DNA of 49,791 nucleotides from Phycisphaerae bacterium (GTDB lineage Bacteria > Planctomycetota > Phycisphaerae > Sedimentisphaerales > SM23-30): contig JAEIOG010000029.1 in the NCBI GenBank assembly GCA_016342495.1, positions 1 through 49,791 of the forward strand, given 5' to 3'. This document shows, piece by piece, positions 24,946 to 33,119 of this stretch. The notes below the pieces were generated by a model. It made no database searches. It was not told the DNA's origin and saw nothing but the letters and a program-made list of their open reading frames with translations. Both the position numbers and the translations under genes were made by a program. How positions within the stretch are numbered: position 1 is the stretch's first letter; each line of letters starts with the position of its first letter.

Positions 24946-25854
24946 ATGAAGAAGTTATTAAGTGCAGTTATGGTATTGGCGATGGCAGGTTTTGTTTCTG
25001 CGGGCCAAGGTTTTAGTAACAATGGTGGCGACACATCTTGGGGCAATGCGGGCAACTGGAGCCAGGGTTATATTGTCGATGATTCTACAACTAATCCAGG
25101 CGATTTTGTTCCTCAGTGGGCTAATACTGTTGAATTCAGAAATAATGCTGTCATGGATATTGGCGATGGCGAAGCTCGTCAAACTTATGCGTTTCAGATG
25201 GGCGTATATGGATCTGACAATACCGTGCTGAATATGAGCGGTGGTTCTTTGACTGTTGGTGGTTGGGGAATGGATATTGGTCGCGGAAGTACCAGCAATG
25301 CAAATCATGATGGTGATGCGACAATCAATATGACCGGTGGTGTGATCAGCACTCCATGGTTGCTTGTTGGAAATGACTTTAATAGTTCAGATACCGCAAT
25401 TGTTGATATTGATTCTACAATCAATATGAGCAGTGGCATTATCAATGTTGGTAATCACATGCGAATTGGTATGAATCATAGTACAGGTACAGTCAATCTA
25501 AGCGGTGACGCAGTTGTTAATGTTGGCAGCATGCTTCAGATGAATACCAAAAATGGCTGGAATGAACCTGATGAAGCTTATGGTGCATTGTTGACAATCA
25601 ATGATGGTGCTGAAGTTCATGTCACTGGTGTTGGTGCTGGCACTCCTGAAGATATGGCAGCTGCTCTTGCAGAAGAAATGGGAATGTATAATATGTACAA
25701 AGATTTCGGTTGGATCACAACTGATGCTGATGATATTAAAATTGAATATAATGAAGCTACAAATATTATTTCAATTACTGCAGTTCCAGAACCTATGAGC
25801 ATGGTTATGCTGGGTCTTGGCGGTTTGGCTCTTATCAAAAGACGCAAAAACTAA
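24946..25854 (+). CDS. PEP-CTERM beta-repeat surface protein (302 aa)
   Basis: A signal peptide (MKKLLSAVMVLAMAGFVSAG) is followed by a W-x-NA-x-NW opening module and repeated strands of the kind LNMSGGSLTVG, INMTGGVIST, INMSSGIINVG and VNLSGDAVVNVG, as in autotransporter-like beta-helix repeats. The C terminus is a PEP-CTERM anchor: VPEP, a hydrophobic stretch and the RRKN tail. In PEP-CTERM/exosortase systems such proteins are processed and sorted to the outer surface or extracellular matrix. It is closely related in layout to the protein at 36287. The start has a GGAGTGAGG-type ribosome site. No enzyme motif is visible; glycan binding or scaffolding is the likely job. Confidence 0.9.
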   Translation: MKKLLSAVMVLAMAGFVSAGQGFSNNGGDTSWGNAGNWSQGYIVDDSTTNPGDFVPQWANTVEFRNNAVMDIGDGEARQTYAFQMGVYGSDNTVLNMSGGSLTVGGWGMDIGRGSTSNANHDGDATINMTGGVISTPWLLVGNDFNSSDTAIVDIDSTINMSSGIINVGNHMRIGMNHSTGTVNLSGDAVVNVGSMLQMNTKNGWNEPDEAYGALLTINDGAEVHVTGVGAGTPEDMAAALAEEMGMYNMYKDFGWITTDADDIKIEYNEATNIISITAVPEPMSMVMLGLGGLALIKRRKN

Positions 25855-25878
25855 CTGAAATGATTTTATGATTGAATA

Positions 25879-25915
25879 ATTGAGGTTTATGCAGTTATGT
25901 ATAAACCTCAATTTC
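25879..25915 (+). terminator. Stem-loop terminator after the PEP-CTERM gene
   Basis: ATTGAGGTTTAT (25879-25890) and ATAAACCTCAAT (25901-25912) are perfect 12-bp arms with a 10-nt loop, followed by a short TTT. It may be an attenuator rather than a full stop, since related genes follow in the same direction. Confidence 0.65.
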
Positions 25916-25999
25916 TATCAGAAGTAAAGGTTTAGAGGGAAACGCTGTTGAGAAAGACAGCGCAGAAGACAAAATAAAATAATACCTGGAGCGCTAACT

Positions 26000-27643
26000 A
26001 TGTTAAAAAAAGCTATATTCTTTTCATGCTTTGCTTTGCTGCTGGGCATGGCAGGCAATGCCATTGCGAATGAATACATTGGCCCTGAAGATCCCAACAG
26101 CGGTGACAATTTCTGGATGATCGAGTCAAATTGGCTGGATGGTTTGCCAAATATAAATAACACTGATGGCAGCCAATGGGCTGGAATGCCTCATCCTGAT
26201 ACTCTATGTATCGTTCAAGAGGGAGATGATGCCAGTGCTAAAGGTATTAATATTGGTTCTGAAGGTGTTGAAAACTGGATGGAGATTCGTGGTGGTACTG
26301 TTACCTGTACTTTTTTTGATGTTGGTCGAGGCGGTAATGGCCACCAATATGATGATGACACATTTGGGCATTTGTTGATGACAGGTGGCCATCTAATGAC
26401 AGAGATATTTTCGGTGCCTACACAATGGGAAGCTCCTCCTGTCGTAAGAGGCGAAGCAATTATTACCGGTGGGGTAATAGATGTTTCTAATTTGATGCAG
26501 ATTGGGCTTAATGCTGGCATTGGTCTTGTTGATTTTCAGGGTGGGGTAATAAATTGCAATAATTTTTGGATGAATAACAGTTGGGCAGAAACTACCAGTG
26601 AAGAAGCTACGCTTGATATGGCTGGCGGTGTTCTGGTATGCAATGGCAATATTGTCGATAAACTCAAAGGTTATATTGATCAGGATTGGATTGTATTTTA
26701 TGGTCAGCCAGCAACGGATGTCAGATATTATACATTGGATTTTGGCATTACCAATGAAGGCAAAACGACATTGGCAGCAGTTGACCCAGCGACGATTATT
26801 TTTGAAAATCCGTGGGGGCCAACACCTGGCAATGGCGATATTGTAGATATTACTGATGGCAATACAATTATTAGCTGGAATTCTGGTGATCCAGTTGGCA
26901 GCTATAAACATGATGTATTTTTTGGCACTTCACAGACACCTGATTTGGAAAGTCAAAACCAAAGTGAAACTTACTACAGTGCTCTTGCAAGTCAGCTTGA
27001 TACAACATACTATTGGAGAATAGCAGAAGTTGATGAAAGCTCAGGAGAAACTTACGAAGGGCCTATATGGCAGTTTACCACAGCAGACTTTCTTACCGTA
27101 GATGATTTCGATCCAAATGATCATGCAACTTACTGGAGTGACACAGGCAGTGCTGAATCGGTTTTGGTAGAAAATATGGGTTTGTCGATGCAGATCACTT
27201 GTCCAGCAGGTCAAAGCGGCAGTGCTTATAGAATTCCCCCTCAAAGCAATTGGGATCAGCAGGACTTGAAAGTATTGAGGCTGTCTTTGTTTGGCAATGA
27301 AGACAATGCTTTAAATGCGACATTGTCCTTGAAAATCAATGGTGTGATAATAAACTATGATAATGCTGATGGACAGTTGCAAGAAGCCCAATGGACACAA
27401 TGGTATATCTCATATTCTGAATTGGCAGAGTTGGGTATTGATCTGAACAATGTGACAAAGGTTGAGATTCTTGTTAGTGCTGGAGCTGAAGATTTTCAGT
27501 TGGATGTAGATGGTATTGAATTGACTCTTTTGGCGTGCGTAGAAATGCCTGAAGCTGATATTAATGGCGATTGTGTGGTTAATTTGTTGGATATGGCAGC
27601 ATTGTCTGCTGGCTGGATGGATTCAGGACATGACTTGCCATAG
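26000..27643 (+). CDS. Secreted beta-repeat/FN3-like protein with C-terminal dockerin (547 aa)
   Basis: The layout is: signal peptide (to about residue 24); beta-repeat module (25-270) with NWLDGLPNI, MEIRGGTVTC, LLMTGGHLM and ITGGVIDVSNLMQIG; one FN3-like module (about 290-370) ending in TTYYWRIAEVDESSGETYEGPIW; a beta-sandwich of CBM or NPCBM-like character (about 375-510); and a short dockerin-like calcium loop ADINGDCVVNLLDMAALSAGW near the C terminus. No catalytic motif is seen. It lies 145 nt after the PEP-CTERM gene and is followed by a paralogue of the same layout. A surface scaffold or glycan-capture role is inferred. Confidence 0.88.
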   Translation: MLKKAIFFSCFALLLGMAGNAIANEYIGPEDPNSGDNFWMIESNWLDGLPNINNTDGSQWAGMPHPDTLCIVQEGDDASAKGINIGSEGVENWMEIRGGTVTCTFFDVGRGGNGHQYDDDTFGHLLMTGGHLMTEIFSVPTQWEAPPVVRGEAIITGGVIDVSNLMQIGLNAGIGLVDFQGGVINCNNFWMNNSWAETTSEEATLDMAGGVLVCNGNIVDKLKGYIDQDWIVFYGQPATDVRYYTLDFGITNEGKTTLAAVDPATIIFENPWGPTPGNGDIVDITDGNTIISWNSGDPVGSYKHDVFFGTSQTPDLESQNQSETYYSALASQLDTTYYWRIAEVDESSGETYEGPIWQFTTADFLTVDDFDPNDHATYWSDTGSAESVLVENMGLSMQITCPAGQSGSAYRIPPQSNWDQQDLKVLRLSLFGNEDNALNATLSLKINGVIINYDNADGQLQEAQWTQWYISYSELAELGIDLNNVTKVEILVSAGAEDFQLDVDGIELTLLACVEMPEADINGDCVVNLLDMAALSAGWMDSGHDLP

Positions 27644-27759
27644 TTGTGCATCTTTTCGATAGCGATAAATATCTGCAAATGTTGTGTCAAATTCGATTTG
27701 GCGTATATAACAATCTAAATAATAAAAGCTTAGGTTATAAAGAATAAGAGGAAACGATT

Positions 27760-29367
27760 ATGAATAAAAGTTTGATAGTAATAATATTGTCTTTGGGATT
27801 GTTGTCTGGTAGTTTGTGTCAGGGGAACATCTTTACCGATAATGGCAATGACCATTTATGGCGAACATCTTTCAATTGGGATCCGGGGCTGCCCGGGGCC
27901 AATGCCGATGCTGATATGTCAGTAGAAGGCACGATTTGCGAAGTTAACAGTGCTTATGACATTACTTGTCGAGGCGTTTATGTTGGAGCTTATGGCGCTA
28001 CTAATGAAATGTTTATTTCTGGTGGCAATCATAATTTCACATGGCTAAATGTAGGCCGTGGCAATATCGCCAATAGCAATGGCACATTTACGATGACTGG
28101 TGGAACAATTGAGACAGGTGATTTTATTGTGCCAAGACAGTTTGATTCAGGTGGTGAGTATATGGTCGTCGGCAAAGCATTACTTCATGGTGGAACTATT
28201 ACTGTATTGCAGAATTTTGGCGTAGAAGATCGCATTCACGGGAAAGATGGCGGAGGCAATGGGACCATTGAGATGAAACCTGGCGCTAAAATCAGGGTTG
28301 CTGATACTGTTCCTGCAGGTGCTGAATATGGCAATGCTCATTTGGCAATTGTTGAAGATTTATTAGCAGGTTATATTGTTTCTACTGATCCAAATGAGGG
28401 TGAGACTTTTTCGAATATGATCGCCCTTAGCACTGAAACAGTTGATGAGCAGGATTATACAGTTATTCAGGCAGTGGGTACTACCAGCAAACAGGCATAT
28501 AATCCTGGTCCTGGCAGCTGGGCAATTGAGGGTTATACTCTTAGCTCACAGACAACAGAGATCAAATGGGATTCTGTGTCGAATCCATACAAAGAGTATT
28601 TGTATTTCAGTGAAGATAGATCTAAGGTTGCTAACAAAGATATTTCTGTCAGAACAGATGTTACCAGAGCAGTGAAGCCTTATTCTATGGGAACTCTCGA
28701 ATCTGGCAAGACATATTACTGGCAGGTTCAATCCCAGATCATGCTTACCAAGCACGATGGCCAGATTTGGTGTTTGCGTATTCCTGAAGCTGTTAAGGTC
28801 GATGACTTTGATACTTATACTGGCAGCTGGAATGCAGAAGGTTCTGCAGCATCAGCAATAGAAGATAATGCCGGTTTGAAATTCAGTCCATATGGCAAAA
28901 ATCTTAAAGTAACAGTTGGCCCAGGCCAAACCGGTGCGGTAAGTTCTGTTCCATTAGGAGCTGACTGGACAGTGTTGGATTCAATGGGTTTGTATGTTGA
29001 TGTTTATGGCAATGAACTCAATGACGCTTCAGCTACTTTGACGGTAACATTGAATGATACTGCCAGTGTAACTTATGCTGGATCATTACAGGATGTTCAT
29101 ACTGAAGCTAATGAGGTAGCGGTATGGAAGATACCCGTAGAAGATTTTGGTATTAGCATGGACAATATCACAAAAATTGCCTTTAGTGTTGATAATGCAG
29201 CTGGTGCAGGTGATGCTGTTGTTCATGTTGATAATATCAGATTGGTTGCTAAAGAATGTGTTGAGCGACCAGAAGCAGATGTTTCGGGTGATTGTATTGT
29301 TGATCTTACAGACCTTGAGATGATAGCACAAGGTTGGCTCACTGATGGATTGGGTGTGCTTGAATAG
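27760..29367 (+). CDS. Secreted beta-repeat/FN3-like protein with C-terminal dockerin (535 aa)
   Basis: This is a paralogue of the preceding protein: signal peptide (to about residue 21), beta-repeat module with DHLWRTSFNWDPGLPG, GVYVGAYGATNEMFISGG, FTMTGGTIETG; a looser FN3-like module (about 250-340, GKTYYWQVQSQ); a sandwich domain starting at VKVDDFDTYTGSWNAEG (about 346-500); and a dockerin-like loop ADVSGDCIVDLTDLEMIAQGW at the end. It differs in an Ala/Gly-rich middle and in a longer region between beta-repeat and FN3. GAGG precedes the ATG at 27760. There is no enzyme motif. A terminator separates it from the large glycosidase gene. Confidence 0.88.
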   Translation: MNKSLIVIILSLGLLSGSLCQGNIFTDNGNDHLWRTSFNWDPGLPGANADADMSVEGTICEVNSAYDITCRGVYVGAYGATNEMFISGGNHNFTWLNVGRGNIANSNGTFTMTGGTIETGDFIVPRQFDSGGEYMVVGKALLHGGTITVLQNFGVEDRIHGKDGGGNGTIEMKPGAKIRVADTVPAGAEYGNAHLAIVEDLLAGYIVSTDPNEGETFSNMIALSTETVDEQDYTVIQAVGTTSKQAYNPGPGSWAIEGYTLSSQTTEIKWDSVSNPYKEYLYFSEDRSKVANKDISVRTDVTRAVKPYSMGTLESGKTYYWQVQSQIMLTKHDGQIWCLRIPEAVKVDDFDTYTGSWNAEGSAASAIEDNAGLKFSPYGKNLKVTVGPGQTGAVSSVPLGADWTVLDSMGLYVDVYGNELNDASATLTVTLNDTASVTYAGSLQDVHTEANEVAVWKIPVEDFGISMDNITKIAFSVDNAAGAGDAVVHVDNIRLVAKECVERPEADVSGDCIVDLTDLEMIAQGWLTDGLGVLE

Positions 29368-29432
29368 TCATTGCTATTTAATACATTCGGTTGTGAGGGC
29401 AGTAAGTCAATTGAGAATAGTTTGAGAAATAA

Positions 29433-29467
29433 AAACATCCCTTCTTAATTTAGAAGGGGTGTTTTTT
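29433..29467 (+). terminator. Rho-independent terminator before the glycosidase gene
   Basis: ACATCCCTTCT (29435-29445) pairs with AGAAGGGGTGT (29452-29462, one G-U pair) around a 6-nt loop and is followed by TTTTT. The longest open frame of the next gene would begin inside it, which supports the later start at 29498. Confidence 0.85.
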
Positions 29468-29497
29468 GCAATTTATATAAAAGCAAATGGAGAAAAA

Positions 29498-32400
29498 ATG
29501 AGAATAAAGTCTTTGCATGGAATCGTTACGATTATAGCTATGATAAGCGTTGTTGCATTAGGTGACAGATTTACTGGTGCTGACCCGGATAGCGATTTAT
29601 GGAATGCCGCGGCAAACTGGTCGACAAATGAGATACCCCAAAGTAATGACTGGTGCGAAATGACAGTCGATGGCACCAGGTGTGTTATTGATGCAAGCCA
29701 TGTTGGTGATGACAGCGCAAAGGGGCGAGGGGTTTATGTTGGCTGTTATGGCGGCGACAATGAAATGTATATGACAGGCGGGGAGTTGACTTGTCAATAT
29801 TTCAATATTGGTCGCGGCGATGCTGGCAGCCAAAGTGATGGCTTTTTCAGAATGACAGATGGGTTGATTCATGCAATATCTGAAGTGATGATTCCAAATC
29901 AATTCAATAGTGGTCAGGGTAATATTAGCGGGCAAGTCGACCTTTGGGGCGGAACAATTATAACCGATGGTTTTTTCCTGATAGGCAGCAGGGTTAGCGG
30001 AGCATCTCATGGCGGAGTTGGCAAAATGGATGTCCGAGCTGGGACGCTAATAGTTAATGGCGATAGCTTTGATAGAATCCAGGGGTATATTAATGCTGGC
30101 TGGATAACCGCTTATGATGGCGATGGTGAATTTGATCTGGATTATAATGAAAGAAATGCGGGGAAAACAACTTTAACAGCATTCATGCAGGGAATAGCAG
30201 GCAATCTTGAGCCTTTGGATGAACAAGAGCAAGTAGAAGCTGATGTTGCTTTAAGATGGACAGCGGGCAAAAATGCTATTTCGCATAATGTTCGTTTTGA
30301 CACCAGCAATCCACCAGCTTTTGTTGTTAATCAGCCATTGGCACAGTGTAGCTATGCCCCTGAGCTATTGCCTGAAACGACTTATTATTGGCGAATAGAT
30401 GAGGTTGGCGATGAAGGTATTACCGAAGGAGAGACCTGGAGTTTTACAACAGAAGCAACTGCGGGAGAAGCAAAAAATCTTTCGCCTTTGAATGGTTCAG
30501 AAGATCGTATTTCTGGCAAGGTTTTCTGGTCAGCTGGCGACAATGCTAATTCGCATAATGTTTATTTTGGTAAGACAAATCCACCAGCTTTTATTGGTAA
30601 TCAGTCTCTGGACCAAACCAGCTATGAAAGTGAAGCTCTTGACCCGGGTGCGACATATTATTGGCGCATTGATGAGGTCAATTCTTTTGGAAGCACCGAA
30701 GGCCAGGTATGGTCATTTCATGTTGCCCAGCTGCCTTTAGGCGATCTAAATGCTGACAGGATAGTCGATTTATTTGATCTTCAACAGCTTTTGGCAAACT
30801 GGCTTGATATACATTGCCTGGAGCCTTTGTGGTGCGATGGTGCTGATATGAGCGAAGACGGCAAAGTGAATAATAGTGATTTTGCTATTTTGTCGTCGGA
30901 GATAATGGCGTATGAGACAGTGCAGCCACCTTATACAGATTATAATGCGATGCTCAGCCAAGAGATTCAGGACAAAAAACATGGATTCATGGCTGGGAAT
31001 CTGACTTATTATATTGGCGGCAAATATAATACCTGGGATAAAGCCGAAGATGAAACTCTGGGCTTGACTCATCCATTTTATCATGATCTTCGAAGCAGAG
31101 GCACTGGTATGGTTCAGGACGGTGATACCGGTTATGGTCATGATATGGCTGGTGGCTCATGGGATTTCTATCAATTTACTAAAGTAGCATATGGCACAGT
31201 TATTGTTGATGGCACTGAGTATCCTAATCCCGTGCCTGAGAAAATGTATTGGCAGCCCGATAAAATGATCTGTGAATACAGTGTTGGCGGTGTAAATATT
31301 CGCGAAGAAAAATTCATCGCAGAAAATGATGCAGCCTGTACGATCATTACTTCAGATACGCCAGTGACGCTTAAGTTTAATGGTCAGAGCTTTTGGTCAA
31401 GGAATAATAGCGTCACATCGACAGCGAGTTGTACTTATGTTCAAAATGATAATTGTATTCGTATCGCAGAAGGCGGCACTGTTACTGTCAAGCCCAACGA
31501 TCCAGGCCCACTTTCTGTTGGCAAGATGGTATATGATGGCATGACAACGGTTCTTACATCCGATAGACCAATGACTGAATATATTGCGTCAAGCGATGCA
31601 AATAATCAATGGTTTTATGAATTTAAAGTTAGCTGTGACAGTCAGGGTACAGCTATTGTCTGGTCGATGCATGATGAACAAAGTGTCGCAGTTGCAAACG
31701 CAATGGATATTGTTGGGGATCCAGCAGGGCAGAAGCAGGCTAAGTCTGATGAAATGAATGACAAACTCAATTATGAGATTCCATATTTCCGTTGCAGCGA
31801 CCAGGATATTGTCGATGTTTATTATTATCTCTGGGCAATTAATCTGATGTATTATATTGATGTGGATAAGGGTTGGGAACAATATCCTCATACTCAATCT
31901 GCGGTTAATAACTTTATGGGTATGCATCGCTATGACGCGGTATTCCAGATTCGAGTAGGTGCCTGGGCTGCGGATAAAGAAAAATACGCTAATGGTAATG
32001 CTTTGGTATGGAGTGCATTGTTGCCCACCGCTAAGCATCCTGGCATGGTAGCTGATAATATGGGAATTGGTTGGCATTCAGGGATTTATGGCCCTGAGGT
32101 AATCGCCCATGTGCCACAGGCCTGGCTGATTTATGAACACTCAGGCGATCTGGAATTTCTGGCTCGAGCTTATGCATTCTATAAACCATTGTTCTGGAAT
32201 GGAGCAGCTGGTCATTGGGGATATATATTTGAAGCTGGCGAATCTCTATGCAAGATGGCAGAAACATTGGGCTATCCCGAAGATGGCAGCCATTGGCGCA
32301 GTAAGATGGGACTAGATAATGTTCAGAATTGGCTAAATGCCAGATGGGATGCAGAAAAACATATCTTTCTGCCTCAAACTCCTCAGGGATGGACATCATT

Positions 32401-33115
32401 TGCCTATATGGCTATGGACGAATTTCCCGATGAGTGGGCTAAAGAAATGACAGAGCATTGGGCATTGGATAGTGTCGATGGATTTTTCACAGAAGTGCCA
32501 TTGGCTGTGCGTGCCCTGAAAGACTGGGATACCTTACATGGTGTAGATAATGTATTTGTTGTCACCCCTGATACAAATTGGTATGCAACACGCGGGATGT
32601 ATAAACATCATGTAGGCCAAGCTGCTAATACCTGTGCTCTGGGTCATCTTAAAAATTATAATATGTATTGGGGTATCCCGATTGCTCCTGAAAGTTTTGA
32701 TATTAATTTCGAGCCTTGGGGCGATCAATACTCTAATTTTAATACAGGTAAAATTCTGCTGATTCTGGAAGGCATGTCAGGTATTTCTTATTCGATAGTC
32801 GATGATGAATTTGAAGTAGCCGACTGTATGCCTTTGGAATGGGACTTTATGGAGTTCTATATTCCTGTCAATAAGGATGGGCAAACCAACTGGACCCGTG
32901 TAAGAACTGACCGTAACAGCGATGGTTCCAGCGTTGAAAAAACAGTAACCGTCGAAGGTAATAAACTCCAGAAGCTCAAAATCCAGCCTTGGCTCGACGA
33001 AAAAACTTTGTTGAGCGCCCCAGCTGGATATATTGATCAGACTCCTATCGGACATATTGGTTATAGCTTTGAAGGTACTGAAGATGAAACTATCGTAATT
33101 TATTTGCAGAAATAG
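29498..33115 (+). CDS. Modular secreted glycosidase: beta-repeat, 2 FN3-like, dockerin, (alpha/alpha)6 domain (1205 aa)
   Basis: Order: signal peptide; beta-repeat module (about 25-235); two FN3-like modules (about 245-330 and 335-415), each with NPPAF ... TYYWRIDEV; a two-loop dockerin (GDLNADRIVDLFDLQQLLANW ... GADMSEDGKVNNSDF, about 418-475); then about 720 residues of catalytic-type sequence from PPYTDYNAMLSQEIQDKKHGF. The last part is homologous to the protein at 42233, shares PYFRCSD, YPHTQSAVNNFMG, FEPWGD-type and GHLKNYN-type motifs, and looks like an (alpha/alpha)6-barrel glycosidase of the MGH1/GH63-like kind. The family is not certain and the acid and base residues cannot be named safely. 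The start at 29498 follows TGGAG. Its stop is 4 nt before the next ATG, so it is coupled to the modular sulfatase. Confidence 0.85.
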   Translation: MRIKSLHGIVTIIAMISVVALGDRFTGADPDSDLWNAAANWSTNEIPQSNDWCEMTVDGTRCVIDASHVGDDSAKGRGVYVGCYGGDNEMYMTGGELTCQYFNIGRGDAGSQSDGFFRMTDGLIHAISEVMIPNQFNSGQGNISGQVDLWGGTIITDGFFLIGSRVSGASHGGVGKMDVRAGTLIVNGDSFDRIQGYINAGWITAYDGDGEFDLDYNERNAGKTTLTAFMQGIAGNLEPLDEQEQVEADVALRWTAGKNAISHNVRFDTSNPPAFVVNQPLAQCSYAPELLPETTYYWRIDEVGDEGITEGETWSFTTEATAGEAKNLSPLNGSEDRISGKVFWSAGDNANSHNVYFGKTNPPAFIGNQSLDQTSYESEALDPGATYYWRIDEVNSFGSTEGQVWSFHVAQLPLGDLNADRIVDLFDLQQLLANWLDIHCLEPLWCDGADMSEDGKVNNSDFAILSSEIMAYETVQPPYTDYNAMLSQEIQDKKHGFMAGNLTYYIGGKYNTWDKAEDETLGLTHPFYHDLRSRGTGMVQDGDTGYGHDMAGGSWDFYQFTKVAYGTVIVDGTEYPNPVPEKMYWQPDKMICEYSVGGVNIREEKFIAENDAACTIITSDTPVTLKFNGQSFWSRNNSVTSTASCTYVQNDNCIRIAEGGTVTVKPNDPGPLSVGKMVYDGMTTVLTSDRPMTEYIASSDANNQWFYEFKVSCDSQGTAIVWSMHDEQSVAVANAMDIVGDPAGQKQAKSDEMNDKLNYEIPYFRCSDQDIVDVYYYLWAINLMYYIDVDKGWEQYPHTQSAVNNFMGMHRYDAVFQIRVGAWAADKEKYANGNALVWSALLPTAKHPGMVADNMGIGWHSGIYGPEVIAHVPQAWLIYEHSGDLEFLARAYAFYKPLFWNGAAGHWGYIFEAGESLCKMAETLGYPEDGSHWRSKMGLDNVQNWLNARWDAEKHIFLPQTPQGWTSFAYMAMDEFPDEWAKEMTEHWALDSVDGFFTEVPLAVRALKDWDTLHGVDNVFVVTPDTNWYATRGMYKHHVGQAANTCALGHLKNYNMYWGIPIAPESFDINFEPWGDQYSNFNTGKILLILEGMSGISYSIVDDEFEVADCMPLEWDFMEFYIPVNKDGQTNWTRVRTDRNSDGSSVEKTVTVEGNKLQKLKIQPWLDEKTLLSAPAGYIDQTPIGHIGYSFEGTEDETIVIYLQK

Positions 33116-33119
33116 AATA

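Noticed and set aside
26393-26911. Minus-strand open frame of 172 codons inside the dockerin protein gene
   Set aside because: It is a shadow frame of low-complexity beta-repeat coding sequence with no recognisable domain.
27673-27710. Another partial promoter element (CTGCAAATGTTGTG) before the gene at 27760
   Set aside because: Only the first word matches; the downstream word at the 29-bp distance is absent.
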